NCBI GenBank assembly: GCA_016722945.1
Contig: JAEQMT010000059.1
Location: forward strand, 372,001-436,000
Direction of reading: 5' to 3'
DNA: 64,000 nt
DNA from: Desulfofustis sp. PB-SRB1
Lineage (GTDB): Bacteria > Desulfobacterota > Desulfobulbia > Desulfobulbales > Desulfocapsaceae
The notes under the pieces were generated by a model that saw nothing but the letters and a program-made list of their open reading frames with translations, ran no database searches and was not told where the DNA came from. Every line of letters begins with the position of its first letter. Within the stretch, counting starts at the first letter, position 1. The translations under genes were made by a program, and so were the position numbers. Positions 18,919-26,893 of this stretch are shown piece by piece.

Positions 18919-19949
18919 TGCAGACAATCTGGCTTGCCATCGACCCCATCGACACCCTGTTTTTCCGGGGGGCGGAATCCATGGTGGCAGGGGAGAACCA
19001 TGAGGTTGACTCTCTTTTCCCTCCCATGCCGGCCACCATTATCGGTGCGATCCGTACGGCCATTTTGGGCCAGAACGGTATTGCCCCGGTCGATTATCTC
19101 AAGAACCCTGAATCCTGGCGGGACCGGTTCCCCTGCCTGGGCCTGCCCGAAGCGCCGGGTTTTGAATTATCCGGCCCATTATTTGTTGCGGGGGACGATT
19201 GCCTGCTTCTGCCGGCGCCGTCTCATTGGTTCGCCGATACGCCGGAGGAAAAAAAGAAATGGGAAGAAAAAATACTTGTTCAGGCAGGCCGACCGCTGAC
19301 CGGCTCCCCACTGGGATTGACCGGCTCCACGGTCGCGCCTGTCTGGCTTCACACCCCGATAAAGGCGGCCATGAAGCCGCTTGCTGGGTGGTGGGCCACG
19401 GCGGAGGCTTTTACCTTGGTACGACAAGGGCAAAAAGTACGCTTCACCCGCGAGCAGGGCGACTTGCATTCGGGCGAGGCCGCCATATTGCCGGCCAGTG
19501 CCCTGTTTGTCCGGGAGGAGCGGGTGGGCATCGCCCTTACCGCGGAACGTATTGCCAAGGAAGGGCATCTTTACAGCACCGTGCATGTCCGTTTGCGGGA
19601 GAGGGTCCGCATCTTGGCCGGAGTTGTTTCGGAATATCCTTTTCCACTCAGTTCCGAGGGCATCCTGCAACTGGGAGGCGAGCAACGAATCTGCCGCTAC
19701 AAGGTACTATCAGGGCTGAAATTGCCGGAAGAAAAGTCTGGTTCCATCGGTATGACCCTCTCACCTCTTGCGGTGTCTGACTTGCCGAATAACTTGTCCA
19801 AAGTACCCCGCGCATCGGGTAAACTTCTGCGCATCGGCGGCTGGGACATGGCCAGGGGCTTTCATAAGCCCATGACCGCGTGGCTTCCCGCCGGAACGGT
19901 ATTTTTTGCTGATAACAATGAACTGCCAATGCAACTGCTCATGATCTAG
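18918..19949 (+). CDS. cmr3: Cmr3, Cas5-family subunit of the type III-B complex
   Basis: 343 residues starting at the ATG that overlaps the cas10 stop by one base, with AAGGAGAG upstream. The N-terminal IDPIDTLFFRGAESMVAGENH and the LFPPMPATIIGAIRTAIL block are characteristic of Cmr3. A C-terminal glycine-containing segment (LLRIGGWDMARGFHKPM) completes the RAMP fold. Cmr3 binds the crRNA 5' tag beside Cas10. A toxin-antitoxin pair, not cmr4, follows at once, which is unusual. Confidence 0.92.
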   Translation: MQTIWLAIDPIDTLFFRGAESMVAGENHEVDSLFPPMPATIIGAIRTAILGQNGIAPVDYLKNPESWRDRFPCLGLPEAPGFELSGPLFVAGDDCLLLPAPSHWFADTPEEKKKWEEKILVQAGRPLTGSPLGLTGSTVAPVWLHTPIKAAMKPLAGWWATAEAFTLVRQGQKVRFTREQGDLHSGEAAILPASALFVREERVGIALTAERIAKEGHLYSTVHVRLRERVRILAGVVSEYPFPLSSEGILQLGGEQRICRYKVLSGLKLPEEKSGSIGMTLSPLAVSDLPNNLSKVPRASGKLLRIGGWDMARGFHKPMTAWLPAGTVFFADNNELPMQLLMI

Positions 19950-19958
19950 GAGGGCGCC

Positions 19959-20183
19959 ATGGATATTCAACGACTTCAAAATGAAATCAACCAGTTGACC
20001 CTTGTCCAGAAACTGATACTGGCCCAGGATATTTGGGATTCCATTGCCAGGGAAAGCGATAATCTCCCCCTGCCGGCATGGCAAACGAGGGAACTTGAAG
20101 AACGATATCGTCATTACCAGCAAGGGGATCTGGAACTGCACGATTGGCAACAAACTCATGCTGAACTGCGGGAAAAACAGTGA
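19959..20183 (+). CDS. Antitoxin, addiction-module protein family
   Basis: 74 residues resembling the short addiction-module antitoxins (PF09720 type): an N-terminal helix LQNEINQLTLVQKLILAQDIWDSIA and a Leu/Pro junction before ELEERYRHYQQGDLELHDW, the usual toxin-binding tail. AGGAGGG lies six bases upstream. It overlaps the toxin by one base (TGATG). The pair is inserted nine bases after cmr3 and 32 bases before cmr4, in the same direction, so it should be co-transcribed with the Cmr genes. Confidence 0.82.
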   Translation: MDIQRLQNEINQLTLVQKLILAQDIWDSIARESDNLPLPAWQTRELEERYRHYQQGDLELHDWQQTHAELREKQ

Positions 20184-20464
20184 TGCGGCTCCGCTATACC
20201 GAACGGGCCAAAAACGATCTGGAGCTGGCCTTCACCTGGTACGAGAACCAGCGTCAGGGCCTGGGGCTGGAGTTTCTCGATTGTGTTGAGGCAAGCATTG
20301 CGACGATCATGCAGATGCCCCTGCTCTTTGCCGAACATCATCAACCGTTTCGGCGGGCATTGATCCGCCGTTTTCCATTCTCTATTTTTTTCACCATTGA
20401 GAAGGATTGCCTCGTGGTGCATGCTGTCTTTGACAACAGACAAAATCCGGTAAAATTGCCTTGA
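20183..20464 (+). CDS. RelE/ParE-superfamily toxin
   Basis: 93 residues starting at the ATG overlapping the antitoxin stop (a GTG one codon earlier is possible). The RelE/ParE fold pattern is evident: LRYTERAKNDLELAFTWYENQ in the N-terminal helices, GLGLEFLDCVEASIATI in the middle, then FRRALIRRFPFSIFFTIE and VHAVFDNRQNP strands near the end. Toxins of this superfamily cut mRNA on ribosomes or inhibit gyrase; which applies here cannot be read from the sequence. It lies inside the cmr operon, suggesting a guard against loss of the locus or a link to its abortive response. Confidence 0.82.
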   Translation: MRLRYTERAKNDLELAFTWYENQRQGLGLEFLDCVEASIATIMQMPLLFAEHHQPFRRALIRRFPFSIFFTIEKDCLVVHAVFDNRQNPVKLP

Positions 20465-20495
20465 TTCATTTACCCCTTTGCATAAGGAGAAGAAC

Positions 20496-21407
20496 ATGTA
20501 TCTGCAAAAACACAGTAAACTCTGCGTCATGCATGCCATTTCACCCGTCCATGCCGGGGCCGGTTCCGCCACTGGGGCAGTTGATTTACCTATCCAGCGG
20601 GAACGCCATACCGGCTGGCCCCATGTTCAGGCCTCCGGGGTCAAAGGGGCCTTCCGCGACCATTGCGAGAGGGTGTGGATGCTGCAAGGCGTTGAACAAG
20701 ACAAGCTGGTCACCGAGAATAACCGGCAGCAGGCGGAAGAGCTTGCCAAACGAATCTTTGGCATGTCGGAAGGGGCAAAATCACAGGCCGGTGCCATTAC
20801 TTTTTCCGATGCCAAGTTGCTCGCCTTTCCGGTACGATCCAACCTGGCTCCCTTTGTCTGGGTGATCTGTCCAGCCCTGATAAAACGGCTGGCTCGAGAC
20901 CTTAGTCTGGTCAACAGGGATGCTGCCGGGCTAGGTAGTGCGACAGTAGAGGGCGACAGGTACGGGCTGCTTCGAGGAGAGTTGTCCGGCAGTCTCATTC
21001 TGGAAGACATCTGCCTGGAACCGGAGGAGGGAGACTGGCAGGCCGCCGGTGATGTCTTTAAAAATCTTGACCCGTCTATGGAGCGGCTGGTGGTGGTGCC
21101 AGATCATCATTTTTCTTTTCTGATGGAAACGGCCACTGAAATACAGGCCCAGATCGCCATTGATGCCGCAACCGGCACCACAATCGATGGCTCTCTGCGT
21201 TATCAGGAACTGCTGCCGGCCGATTCGGTGCTTTATACCCTGGTATTCTTCGCGGAAGAGCGGACCATGCAGACTAATGTGCTTGTCCTTGATACCTTGA
21301 AAACTGCTGTCCTAGACGCTGCCTCAACCCACATCCAGCTTGGTGGGGACATGACCCTGGGCCGGGGGATTTTCCACCTTAACTGGCTTAACGGAGGTGA
21401 GCGATGA
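20496..21407 (+). CDS. cmr4: Cmr4, Cas7-family backbone and target-RNA nuclease
   Basis: 303 residues from the ATG at 20496, which has AAGGAGAAG just upstream. The N-terminal HAISPVHAGAGSATGAVDLPIQRERHTGWP region (residues 13-42) is diagnostic for Cmr4. Asp30 occupies the position of the catalytic aspartate that cuts target RNA at six-base intervals in other Cmr complexes. The C-terminal HIQLGGDMTLGRGI is the glycine-rich element. It overlaps cmr5 by four bases. Confidence 0.93.
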   Translation: MYLQKHSKLCVMHAISPVHAGAGSATGAVDLPIQRERHTGWPHVQASGVKGAFRDHCERVWMLQGVEQDKLVTENNRQQAEELAKRIFGMSEGAKSQAGAITFSDAKLLAFPVRSNLAPFVWVICPALIKRLARDLSLVNRDAAGLGSATVEGDRYGLLRGELSGSLILEDICLEPEEGDWQAAGDVFKNLDPSMERLVVVPDHHFSFLMETATEIQAQIAIDAATGTTIDGSLRYQELLPADSVLYTLVFFAEERTMQTNVLVLDTLKTAVLDAASTHIQLGGDMTLGRGIFHLNWLNGGER

Positions 21408-21814
21408 GCAGAACACTAGGACAAAAACGGGCGGAATACTGTTTGAAAAAACTCAAAGAATTGAAATGTGGCCGGGGTGATTTCAAAAAGCTCTCCGCCG
21501 GTCTTCCGGCCATGATCATCCAAAACGGGTTCGGCCAAACCCTTGCGTTTCTGGCTGCAAAAAGCAGCAAAACGGAATCAGGCCAGATCGTCTTTAAAAA
21601 AGAAGATAAACACTATGCTGCATTTTCTATCATCTCTGGGTGGCTGAAGGATCCGGAAATAAAAATTCTGCACTCCACCATCACTACAGAAAAGGAGTTG
21701 CTCCTGTCAATCAGCGCCATGGAACAACCCGATTTTCTCCGCGCTCAAAAAGAGACTCTGGCCATGCTTGAGTGGTTGAAACGTTATGCCAATGCCGCAC
21801 TATTCGAGGAGTAA
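21404..21814 (+). CDS. cmr5: Cmr5, Cas11-family small subunit
   Basis: 136-residue all-helical protein with the Cmr5 pattern: LGQKRAEYCLKKLKEL, LPAMIIQNGFGQTLAFLAAK and a C-terminal RAQKETLAMLEWLKRYANAAL. Several copies line the belly of the Cmr complex and contact crRNA and target. Start and stop fit tightly between cmr4 and cmr6. Confidence 0.93.
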   Translation: MSRTLGQKRAEYCLKKLKELKCGRGDFKKLSAGLPAMIIQNGFGQTLAFLAAKSSKTESGQIVFKKEDKHYAAFSIISGWLKDPEIKILHSTITTEKELLLSISAMEQPDFLRAQKETLAMLEWLKRYANAALFEE

Positions 21815-21816
21815 TC

Positions 21817-23361
21817 ATGAAACTTGTATCACGGCAGCTTTCGTTAACCCACAAGGAGAGGCAACCGATTAATTTTTCGCTCTACCTCAACAAAATGCTC
21901 CTTTTTCATGATAATTTCACCTATCGAGATGTGGAACGAAGACATGGGCAAGAGCGAGAGAGAGGAATCAAGGAAACTTTTAAGCCGTGCGAGGGAGAAC
22001 TTAACGGTAAGCGATTTCGTGAGGAACAATACGGGCCTTTTCGTCAGCATAACCCCGTTTATTGCAAATCTACTTCCCTGTCCGCCGAGATCCTCAAACA
22101 GCGGCAACTCCAGCAGGCGGCCTGCTGCCGGGCCATGGAGGCGGCGGGCTGGCGGTCGTTCGTTATCCACGCCAGACTCACCAGCCCCTTTGTCTCCGGC
22201 CTGGGCATGGCGCATCCCACCGAGACCGGTCTTGTGCTGGATCATACCAGTGGCATGCCCTATATCCCCGCTTCCAGCCAGAAGGGGGTTTTGCGCCTGG
22301 CGTATCTGATCAATACCCTGCGTGATGACCAGGGCAATTGGTTGCCGGAAGATACATTGGCGCGGGACCGTATTATCGAGCGTGGCAAGGATGGGCAATG
22401 GCAATGGCTCGAAGACGCCGCCAGCCGGACCCTCTTCGGTTCCGGCGGCGATAAGGATGCCATTGCCGGTCAGGTGGTGGTGCTGGACGCGTACCCTCTC
22501 ACCCCGCCGGAACTGGGAGAGGAGATTCTCAATCCCCACTATGGCGAGTATTACCAGGGCGTTCGTGGTCCCACCGAGGACCAGAGCCCCATTCCCATAA
22601 AATTTCTGGTGGTCAAGGCAGGGGCGGAATTTGTCTTCCGGCTTCTGCTGCGCACCCCCTTTGCCAATGCCAAAAGCACACCTCAGAACGGGCTGGTTCA
22701 TCTGGTGGAAAAAACGCTTCGGGGCGCCATCACCGAGGAGGGCATGGGGGCCAAGACAGCCGTGGGCTTTGGTCGGTTTACGATCCTGGCACAGCAAGAC
22801 CCACCTCTAATCGGTACATGGCAAAAAGAGATAGATGAGGGGCAAAAGCCGTGGCTGAAAGTCGTCTCCCTCATTGACGGGATCGATAATAACTGGGGGC
22901 AATTTAAACACGCATTGCAGGAAAACGCCCAGGTCAAGGAGTACCAAAGCATCAAAGAGGTCGCCATAGCTGTCAGGGAAGCTGCCTTGCGGATCAAAAA
23001 GGCCTTCCCGAAAAAATGGGATGAAAAGCGTGACATAATCATGGCAGACTTTCTCAGGCCAGCCGGTCTGGATTGGAAGATTGCGCAGGGGCCAAATCCG
23101 CAGGCCGGCAAAACACCCGGCGCCGGTACTTCAACCCCTTGCCCCGAAGAGCAGGCTGCGGTTGAACGGATCAACGTAATCGCCGGGTTCAGTGGCGATT
23201 TGATGCAAAAAATCGAAGCGGAGCTGCTTCCTCTGTCGGCGCTCCTTCGTTTGCGTGAGCGCATGAAAAACGAATGGGACTGTGATGGGAGAAACGTCAA
23301 GCCTGCCAAGAAAAAAGCCTGGAAGCAGGTTAAGAGTTTGATAAATCAAAAGAAAATATGA
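21817..23361 (+). CDS. cmr6: Cmr6, Cas7-family subunit with C-terminal extension
   Basis: 514 residues, longer than many Cmr6 proteins. The core (about 110-330) has the Cmr6 signature: ARLTSPFVSGLGMAHPTETGLVLDH, GMPYIPASSQKGVLRLAYL and the KTAVGFGRF glycine loop. The last ~150 residues, rich in Lys and Glu and partly coiled-coil-like, lie beyond the conserved fold. The ATG two bases after the cmr5 stop has GAGGAG upstream. Its stop overlaps the csx20 start (ATGA). Confidence 0.9.
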   Translation: MKLVSRQLSLTHKERQPINFSLYLNKMLLFHDNFTYRDVERRHGQERERGIKETFKPCEGELNGKRFREEQYGPFRQHNPVYCKSTSLSAEILKQRQLQQAACCRAMEAAGWRSFVIHARLTSPFVSGLGMAHPTETGLVLDHTSGMPYIPASSQKGVLRLAYLINTLRDDQGNWLPEDTLARDRIIERGKDGQWQWLEDAASRTLFGSGGDKDAIAGQVVVLDAYPLTPPELGEEILNPHYGEYYQGVRGPTEDQSPIPIKFLVVKAGAEFVFRLLLRTPFANAKSTPQNGLVHLVEKTLRGAITEEGMGAKTAVGFGRFTILAQQDPPLIGTWQKEIDEGQKPWLKVVSLIDGIDNNWGQFKHALQENAQVKEYQSIKEVAIAVREAALRIKKAFPKKWDEKRDIIMADFLRPAGLDWKIAQGPNPQAGKTPGAGTSTPCPEEQAAVERINVIAGFSGDLMQKIEAELLPLSALLRLRERMKNEWDCDGRNVKPAKKKAWKQVKSLINQKKI

Positions 23362-23813
23362 CTGCTCCGCCAGGCCCCAGGCTGTTTCTTCTGTTTAACC
23401 ACAATCTCACTGATGCCCAGGATGCCGATGCCAGGGCGTCGCTGGGAATTAACGAGATAATCGCCGCGCCCCACGATATTCAGGCGCTCTGGTCGCAGCT
23501 CCCGCCCGAGGCCGGGGACCTCGCCGGCCTGCTCGCCCCGGTCGCAGACTGGCTGACCGCCGTTTCACGGCCAGGCGATTTCGTCCTTATCCAGGGCGAT
23601 TTCAGCGCCACCTTTCTTATGGTGAGCGAGGCCATGCGTCTTGGATTGATCCCTGTTTCCTCCACCACCCGCAGAGTCGTGGTGGAGGAACATCAGGCCG
23701 ATGGGTCGGTTCATCTTCGCCATACCTTCCGCCATGTTCGTTTCCGGCGCTACCAGAGCGCGGCTGACGCAACCAGGGCTACACCACCTCCTCAGCGCCG
23801 AAAAGTGACATGA
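23358..23813 (+). CDS. csx20: Csx20-family protein, probable cyclic-oligoadenylate ring nuclease
   Basis: 151-residue protein recognised as Csx20: LFLLFNHNLTDAQDADA near the N-terminus, LGINEIIAAP, LWSQLPPEA, then GDFVLIQGDFSATFLMV and LIPVSSTTRRVVVEE. Csx20 has been reported, with Csx15 and Csx16, as a ring nuclease that degrades cyclic tetra-adenylate; I rely on memory for this. It would end the signalling started by Cas10. It is coupled by ATGA overlaps to cmr6 upstream and to the HEPN effector downstream, so signal destruction and RNase would be made together. The last ~20 residues are basic and low complexity. Confidence 0.82.
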   Translation: MTAPPGPRLFLLFNHNLTDAQDADARASLGINEIIAAPHDIQALWSQLPPEAGDLAGLLAPVADWLTAVSRPGDFVLIQGDFSATFLMVSEAMRLGLIPVSSTTRRVVVEEHQADGSVHLRHTFRHVRFRRYQSAADATRATPPPQRRKVT

Positions 23814-25009
23814 ACCACACCCTCATCACCTTTCTCGGCAAGGGGTTCAAGGGAGCCGGCGGCTACCGCACCGCCACCTATCGTTTCGATGACGGCAACA
23901 CCTACACGACCGCCTATTTCGGCCTGGCCCTGCTCAAACAATTGGCGGCAACCGGCGCCCCGGTCGATCACCTGGTGATCCTCGGCACCGCGGCTTCCAT
24001 CTGGGATGCCCTGCTGCTCGAAGAAATGGGCGACGGTGAACTCTGGACGGAGCTGAGCGCACAGGTGGAGGCGGGCACCGTTGATGACGCCATTCTCGAA
24101 CGGGTGGCGGGCGATGTGACCACGGGTTTGATCGCTGCCGGTCTGGCCCGGCGGGTGTCGCCGCGGGTTATTCCCTATGGCCGCGACAACCGCGAACAGA
24201 TCGCCGTCCTGCAGAAGACGGCGGACCTGGTCGAACAGGGGGATCGGGTCAGCATGGATATCAGCCACGGCTTCCGCACCCTGCCCATGCTGGGGTTGAT
24301 GAGTGCACTCTTCTTAAAAAGTATCAAGCAGGTTCACATCATGGGGGTCTATTACGGCGCCCTGGAAATGACCGGCGCGGCAACCACGCCGGTGGTCCGC
24401 CTCGACGGGTTGCTGCGGGTCGCCGACTGGCTCACCGCCATCAGCGCGTTTCGCGCCAGTGGTGATTACGGCCTGTTCGCGCCGCTTATCGACGATCAGG
24501 ATGATGTCGCCACCTCTCTGCGGCAGGCCGGTTTTTTTGAGAAAACCTTGAATATCGGCCAGGCCCGCAAACAATTGAAAAATGCGGCCTGCCATTTTTC
24601 GGCACTGGCAAAATGCGATCCCGTTTTTGAGCTCTTTTCGGAAGAATTGTATAGCTTCACCGAATGGGCCGGTGCAAACCTCTTCGCCCAGCGCCAGCTT
24701 GCCGCCGCCCACAACGCCCTGGCCACCGGCGACTACCTGCGATCAGCCGCCCTGACCGTGGAGGCCTATGTCAGCCATCACCTGCCGCAAGGCGCCGACC
24801 CCGCGGATTATTCAGCTCGAGAGCATGCCAAGACGTTTCTCGCTCATTCTCCGGCCTACCAGGAATTGAAAGATCTCCGCAACGCCTTGGCCCACGGCAC
24901 CCGGGCCAATCGCAACACCTACAACCAGCAGACCACCCTGGCAAGCAGACAGGCCCTGGAGGAGCGGCTTGCTCAGCTGCTGGAGCAGATCCGTACACAT
25001 ATTTCCTGA
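23810..25009 (+). CDS. CARF-HEPN RNase, Csx2/TM1812 family (Csx1-like)
   Basis: 399-residue protein. The N-terminal half is a CARF domain of the TM1812 (TIGR02221, Csx2) type, with TLITFLGKG at the start, YTTAYFGLALLKQL, and MDISHGFRTLPMLGLMSALFL near residue 155. The C-terminal half is a helical HEPN domain with LRNALAHGT, giving the R-X4-H motif R357-H362 expected of an RNase. This should be a cOA-activated, non-specific ribonuclease. It is the second effector of the locus beside the deaminase fusion, and is co-translated with Csx20. The transcription unit probably ends in the following 154 bases. Confidence 0.85.
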   Translation: MNHTLITFLGKGFKGAGGYRTATYRFDDGNTYTTAYFGLALLKQLAATGAPVDHLVILGTAASIWDALLLEEMGDGELWTELSAQVEAGTVDDAILERVAGDVTTGLIAAGLARRVSPRVIPYGRDNREQIAVLQKTADLVEQGDRVSMDISHGFRTLPMLGLMSALFLKSIKQVHIMGVYYGALEMTGAATTPVVRLDGLLRVADWLTAISAFRASGDYGLFAPLIDDQDDVATSLRQAGFFEKTLNIGQARKQLKNAACHFSALAKCDPVFELFSEELYSFTEWAGANLFAQRQLAAAHNALATGDYLRSAALTVEAYVSHHLPQGADPADYSAREHAKTFLAHSPAYQELKDLRNALAHGTRANRNTYNQQTTLASRQALEERLAQLLEQIRTHIS

Positions 25010-25033
25010 TTGCTTTTCGCCTGCCCCAGATTT

Positions 25034-25047
25034 GTGCAACATTGCAC
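25034..25047. promoter_or_regulatory. Putative CRISPR operator, copy 3 (upstream of cas1)
   Basis: GTGCAA-CA-TTGCAC, containing the same 12-mer as copies 1 and 2, lies 117 bases before cas1. A T-rich run follows (25053-25060), so this copy could alternatively be the stem of a weak terminator for the cmr unit. The exact sequence match to sites lacking T-runs favours a binding site, with possible dual use. Confidence 0.5.
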
Positions 25048-25163
25048 GAATCGTTTTTTTTCTTTTCCTGTGATTTTTTCTCTTGCAGGCAAGCAAGGCG
25101 GCTGCGTGCTGCTCTAAACCTTGGCCCGTGATGCCGCTTACATGAAAATCAGGAGATATCGCC

Positions 25164-26330
25164 ATGAATATCTATATCCACACCCAGGGCGCGCGCATTG
25201 TTCGTGAGGGCCGTCATCTGCTGGTAAAAAAGGGGGAAGACACCTACCACACCCTCTTTGTCGAAAAGTTGCGCCAGGTCGTGTTGTTCGGCACTATTGC
25301 GCTCACTCCGGCGGCCAGAAATCTTTTGCTCCGCCATGGGGTGGACACCGTCTTCTGCACCAGGGGCGGGCGCTACCTCGGCCGCTTCGCCAACCCTGAG
25401 CCAAAAAATGTCGCGCTTCGTCGCCGCCAGTTCACGGTGCTCGACGATGAACCCTTCGGCACCGAACTCTGCCGCCAGATCGTTACCGGAAAACTCCTGA
25501 ACATGGCCACCCTGTTGATGCGGGTCAACCGAACCCGTAGGCGCGATGAGCCCCGTCGGGCGGCCAGGGAGATCCGCTCGCTTATCGACACCCTGGCCAA
25601 GGCTGACTCCATCGAATCCATCCGCGGCTATGAAGGACGTGCCGGTGCCATCTATTTCGGCGCCTTTCGCTGGGGCCTGCAACAGGATTTTGGTTTTTGC
25701 CGCCGGGTCCGCCGCCCGCCCACCGACCCGGTCAACGCCGTGCTTTCTCTACTCTACACGTTCCTGTTCAACCGCGTCTATGCAGCCATCCGGCAGGTCA
25801 ACCTCGACCCGTATCCAGCTTTTCTCCACACCCCCGATTATGGGCGCCATTCCCTGGTCATGGATCTTATGGAAGAATTTCGCGTGATTATCGTCGACAC
25901 CCTGACCCTTTCCCTCTTCAACCTAAAAATCCTGCAAAAAGACGATTTCCAGTTGGAATATCCGCCCGCACCCGTCAAACAGACGGAAGCAGGGGCCGAA
26001 GCCGCCGCCGATATCACCAGCGACCCCTACGGCCACATGGCCGATCTTGATTGCCGCGAACAGTTCGACCTCCCCGGCCAGCGAATGAGTGACGAGATCG
26101 CCCGTGATGGCATTGAGGAGTTTGGCGCCGGTAAGCCGGCGGTCAAGCTGACGGCGGAAGCGTTCCGGCGGGTGGTCGAAAATTTCGAGCGCAAGTTGAC
26201 CACTGAATTCCATTATCCACCCGAGGAACGGACCATCACCTACAGTGATTCTCTGGTCGCTCAGGCGGCGCTCTACCGCAAGGTAATCGAAGGTGAACTC
26301 CGGGTCTATCAACCGTTGCTTCTAAAATGA
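25164..26330 (+). CDS. cas1: Cas1 integrase
   Basis: 388-residue adaptation endonuclease/integrase. The N-terminal beta domain starts NIYIHTQGARI and includes VVLFGTIALTPAARNLLL. In the C-terminal catalytic domain, the metal ligands are visible: E157 in RGYEGRAGA, H222 in AFLHTPDYGRHS, and D234/E237 in LVMDLMEEFR. An insertion with acidic and glycine-rich sequence (about 275-320) is longer than usual. ATCAGGAGATATCGCC precedes the ATG. It forms an adaptation module with two cas2 genes directly before the leader and array. No cas4 or reverse transcriptase is attached. Confidence 0.95.
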   Translation: MNIYIHTQGARIVREGRHLLVKKGEDTYHTLFVEKLRQVVLFGTIALTPAARNLLLRHGVDTVFCTRGGRYLGRFANPEPKNVALRRRQFTVLDDEPFGTELCRQIVTGKLLNMATLLMRVNRTRRRDEPRRAAREIRSLIDTLAKADSIESIRGYEGRAGAIYFGAFRWGLQQDFGFCRRVRRPPTDPVNAVLSLLYTFLFNRVYAAIRQVNLDPYPAFLHTPDYGRHSLVMDLMEEFRVIIVDTLTLSLFNLKILQKDDFQLEYPPAPVKQTEAGAEAAADITSDPYGHMADLDCREQFDLPGQRMSDEIARDGIEEFGAGKPAVKLTAEAFRRVVENFERKLTTEFHYPPEERTITYSDSLVAQAALYRKVIEGELRVYQPLLLK

Positions 26331-26339
26331 GAAATCGCC

Positions 26340-26615
26340 ATGAATACGGTGGTGGTCTATGATATTGCCGCAAACAAACGGCGTGACAAGTTCCGCACGT
26401 TTCTCAAGGAGTTGGGGATCCGCAGCCAGAAATCGGTATTTGAATGCCGCCTCGACGACCGTGAGGTTCGCGAAATACGCTCCTATTGCCGGACTAATCT
26501 TGATATGCAAGAAGACGCGGTACGCATCTATCGGGTCTGTGCCGCATGCATGGAAAAGGGTGTCATCCAGGGCCAGGGCTTATCGTTCAGCCAATTGGAT
26601 TGGGAAATTCTCTAA
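26340..26615 (+). CDS. cas2: Cas2, first of two tandem copies
   Basis: 91 residues with a ferredoxin-like Cas2 pattern: TVVVYDIAANKRRDKFRTFLKELG and SVFECRLDDREVREIRSYC. The Asp after VVVY is the conserved metal-position residue. It also carries paired cysteines (YRVCAACMEKG), like the second copy. The start is nine bases after cas1, and the stop overlaps the next start (TAATG). Cas2 is the structural partner of Cas1 in spacer acquisition. Confidence 0.9.
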   Translation: MNTVVVYDIAANKRRDKFRTFLKELGIRSQKSVFECRLDDREVREIRSYCRTNLDMQEDAVRIYRVCAACMEKGVIQGQGLSFSQLDWEIL

Positions 26616-26893
26616 TGAGATTTCTAGCAATCTACGACATTGCCGATCCCAAGAGGCTCAATCGAGTTGCCAAAATTATGAAAGATTACGGCTTTCGCGT
26701 GCAGCAATCAAAATTTGAAATCGACGTGAGCGAACACGGCTTTGCCGAACTTCGACGCAGGGTTGGCTCGGTGATCATCGAAGAGGAGGATGGGGTAAAA
26801 TACATTCCCCTCTGCAGGCGTTGCCGGCAGCGAACCGAAGTGATCGGTAAAGGTCGCTATATTGACCCGGAAAAAGAGTTTGTGGTAATCTAA
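26615..26893 (+). CDS. cas2: Cas2, second tandem copy
   Basis: 92 residues beginning MRFLAIYDIADPKRLNRVAKIMKDYG, a clear Cas2 N-terminus (position cited, not the whole motif), then VQQSKFEIDVSEHGFAELRRRV and a CRRCRQR cysteine pair. It differs substantially from the first copy, so this is a diverged pair, not a fresh duplication. The two may form heterodimers, or one may serve a different acquisition complex; this is inference. The leader begins right after its stop. Confidence 0.9.
   Translation: MRFLAIYDIADPKRLNRVAKIMKDYGFRVQQSKFEIDVSEHGFAELRRRVGSVIIEEEDGVKYIPLCRRCRQRTEVIGKGRYIDPEKEFVVI

Noticed and set aside
21844-22797. 317-codon minus-strand open frame
   Set aside because: Antisense to cmr6; no protein-like features.
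25034-25060. Hairpin plus T-run read as a terminator for the cmr operon
   Set aside because: The stem is only six pairs, and the same palindrome occurs twice elsewhere without a T-run, so a binding site is the better explanation; a secondary terminator role is not excluded.
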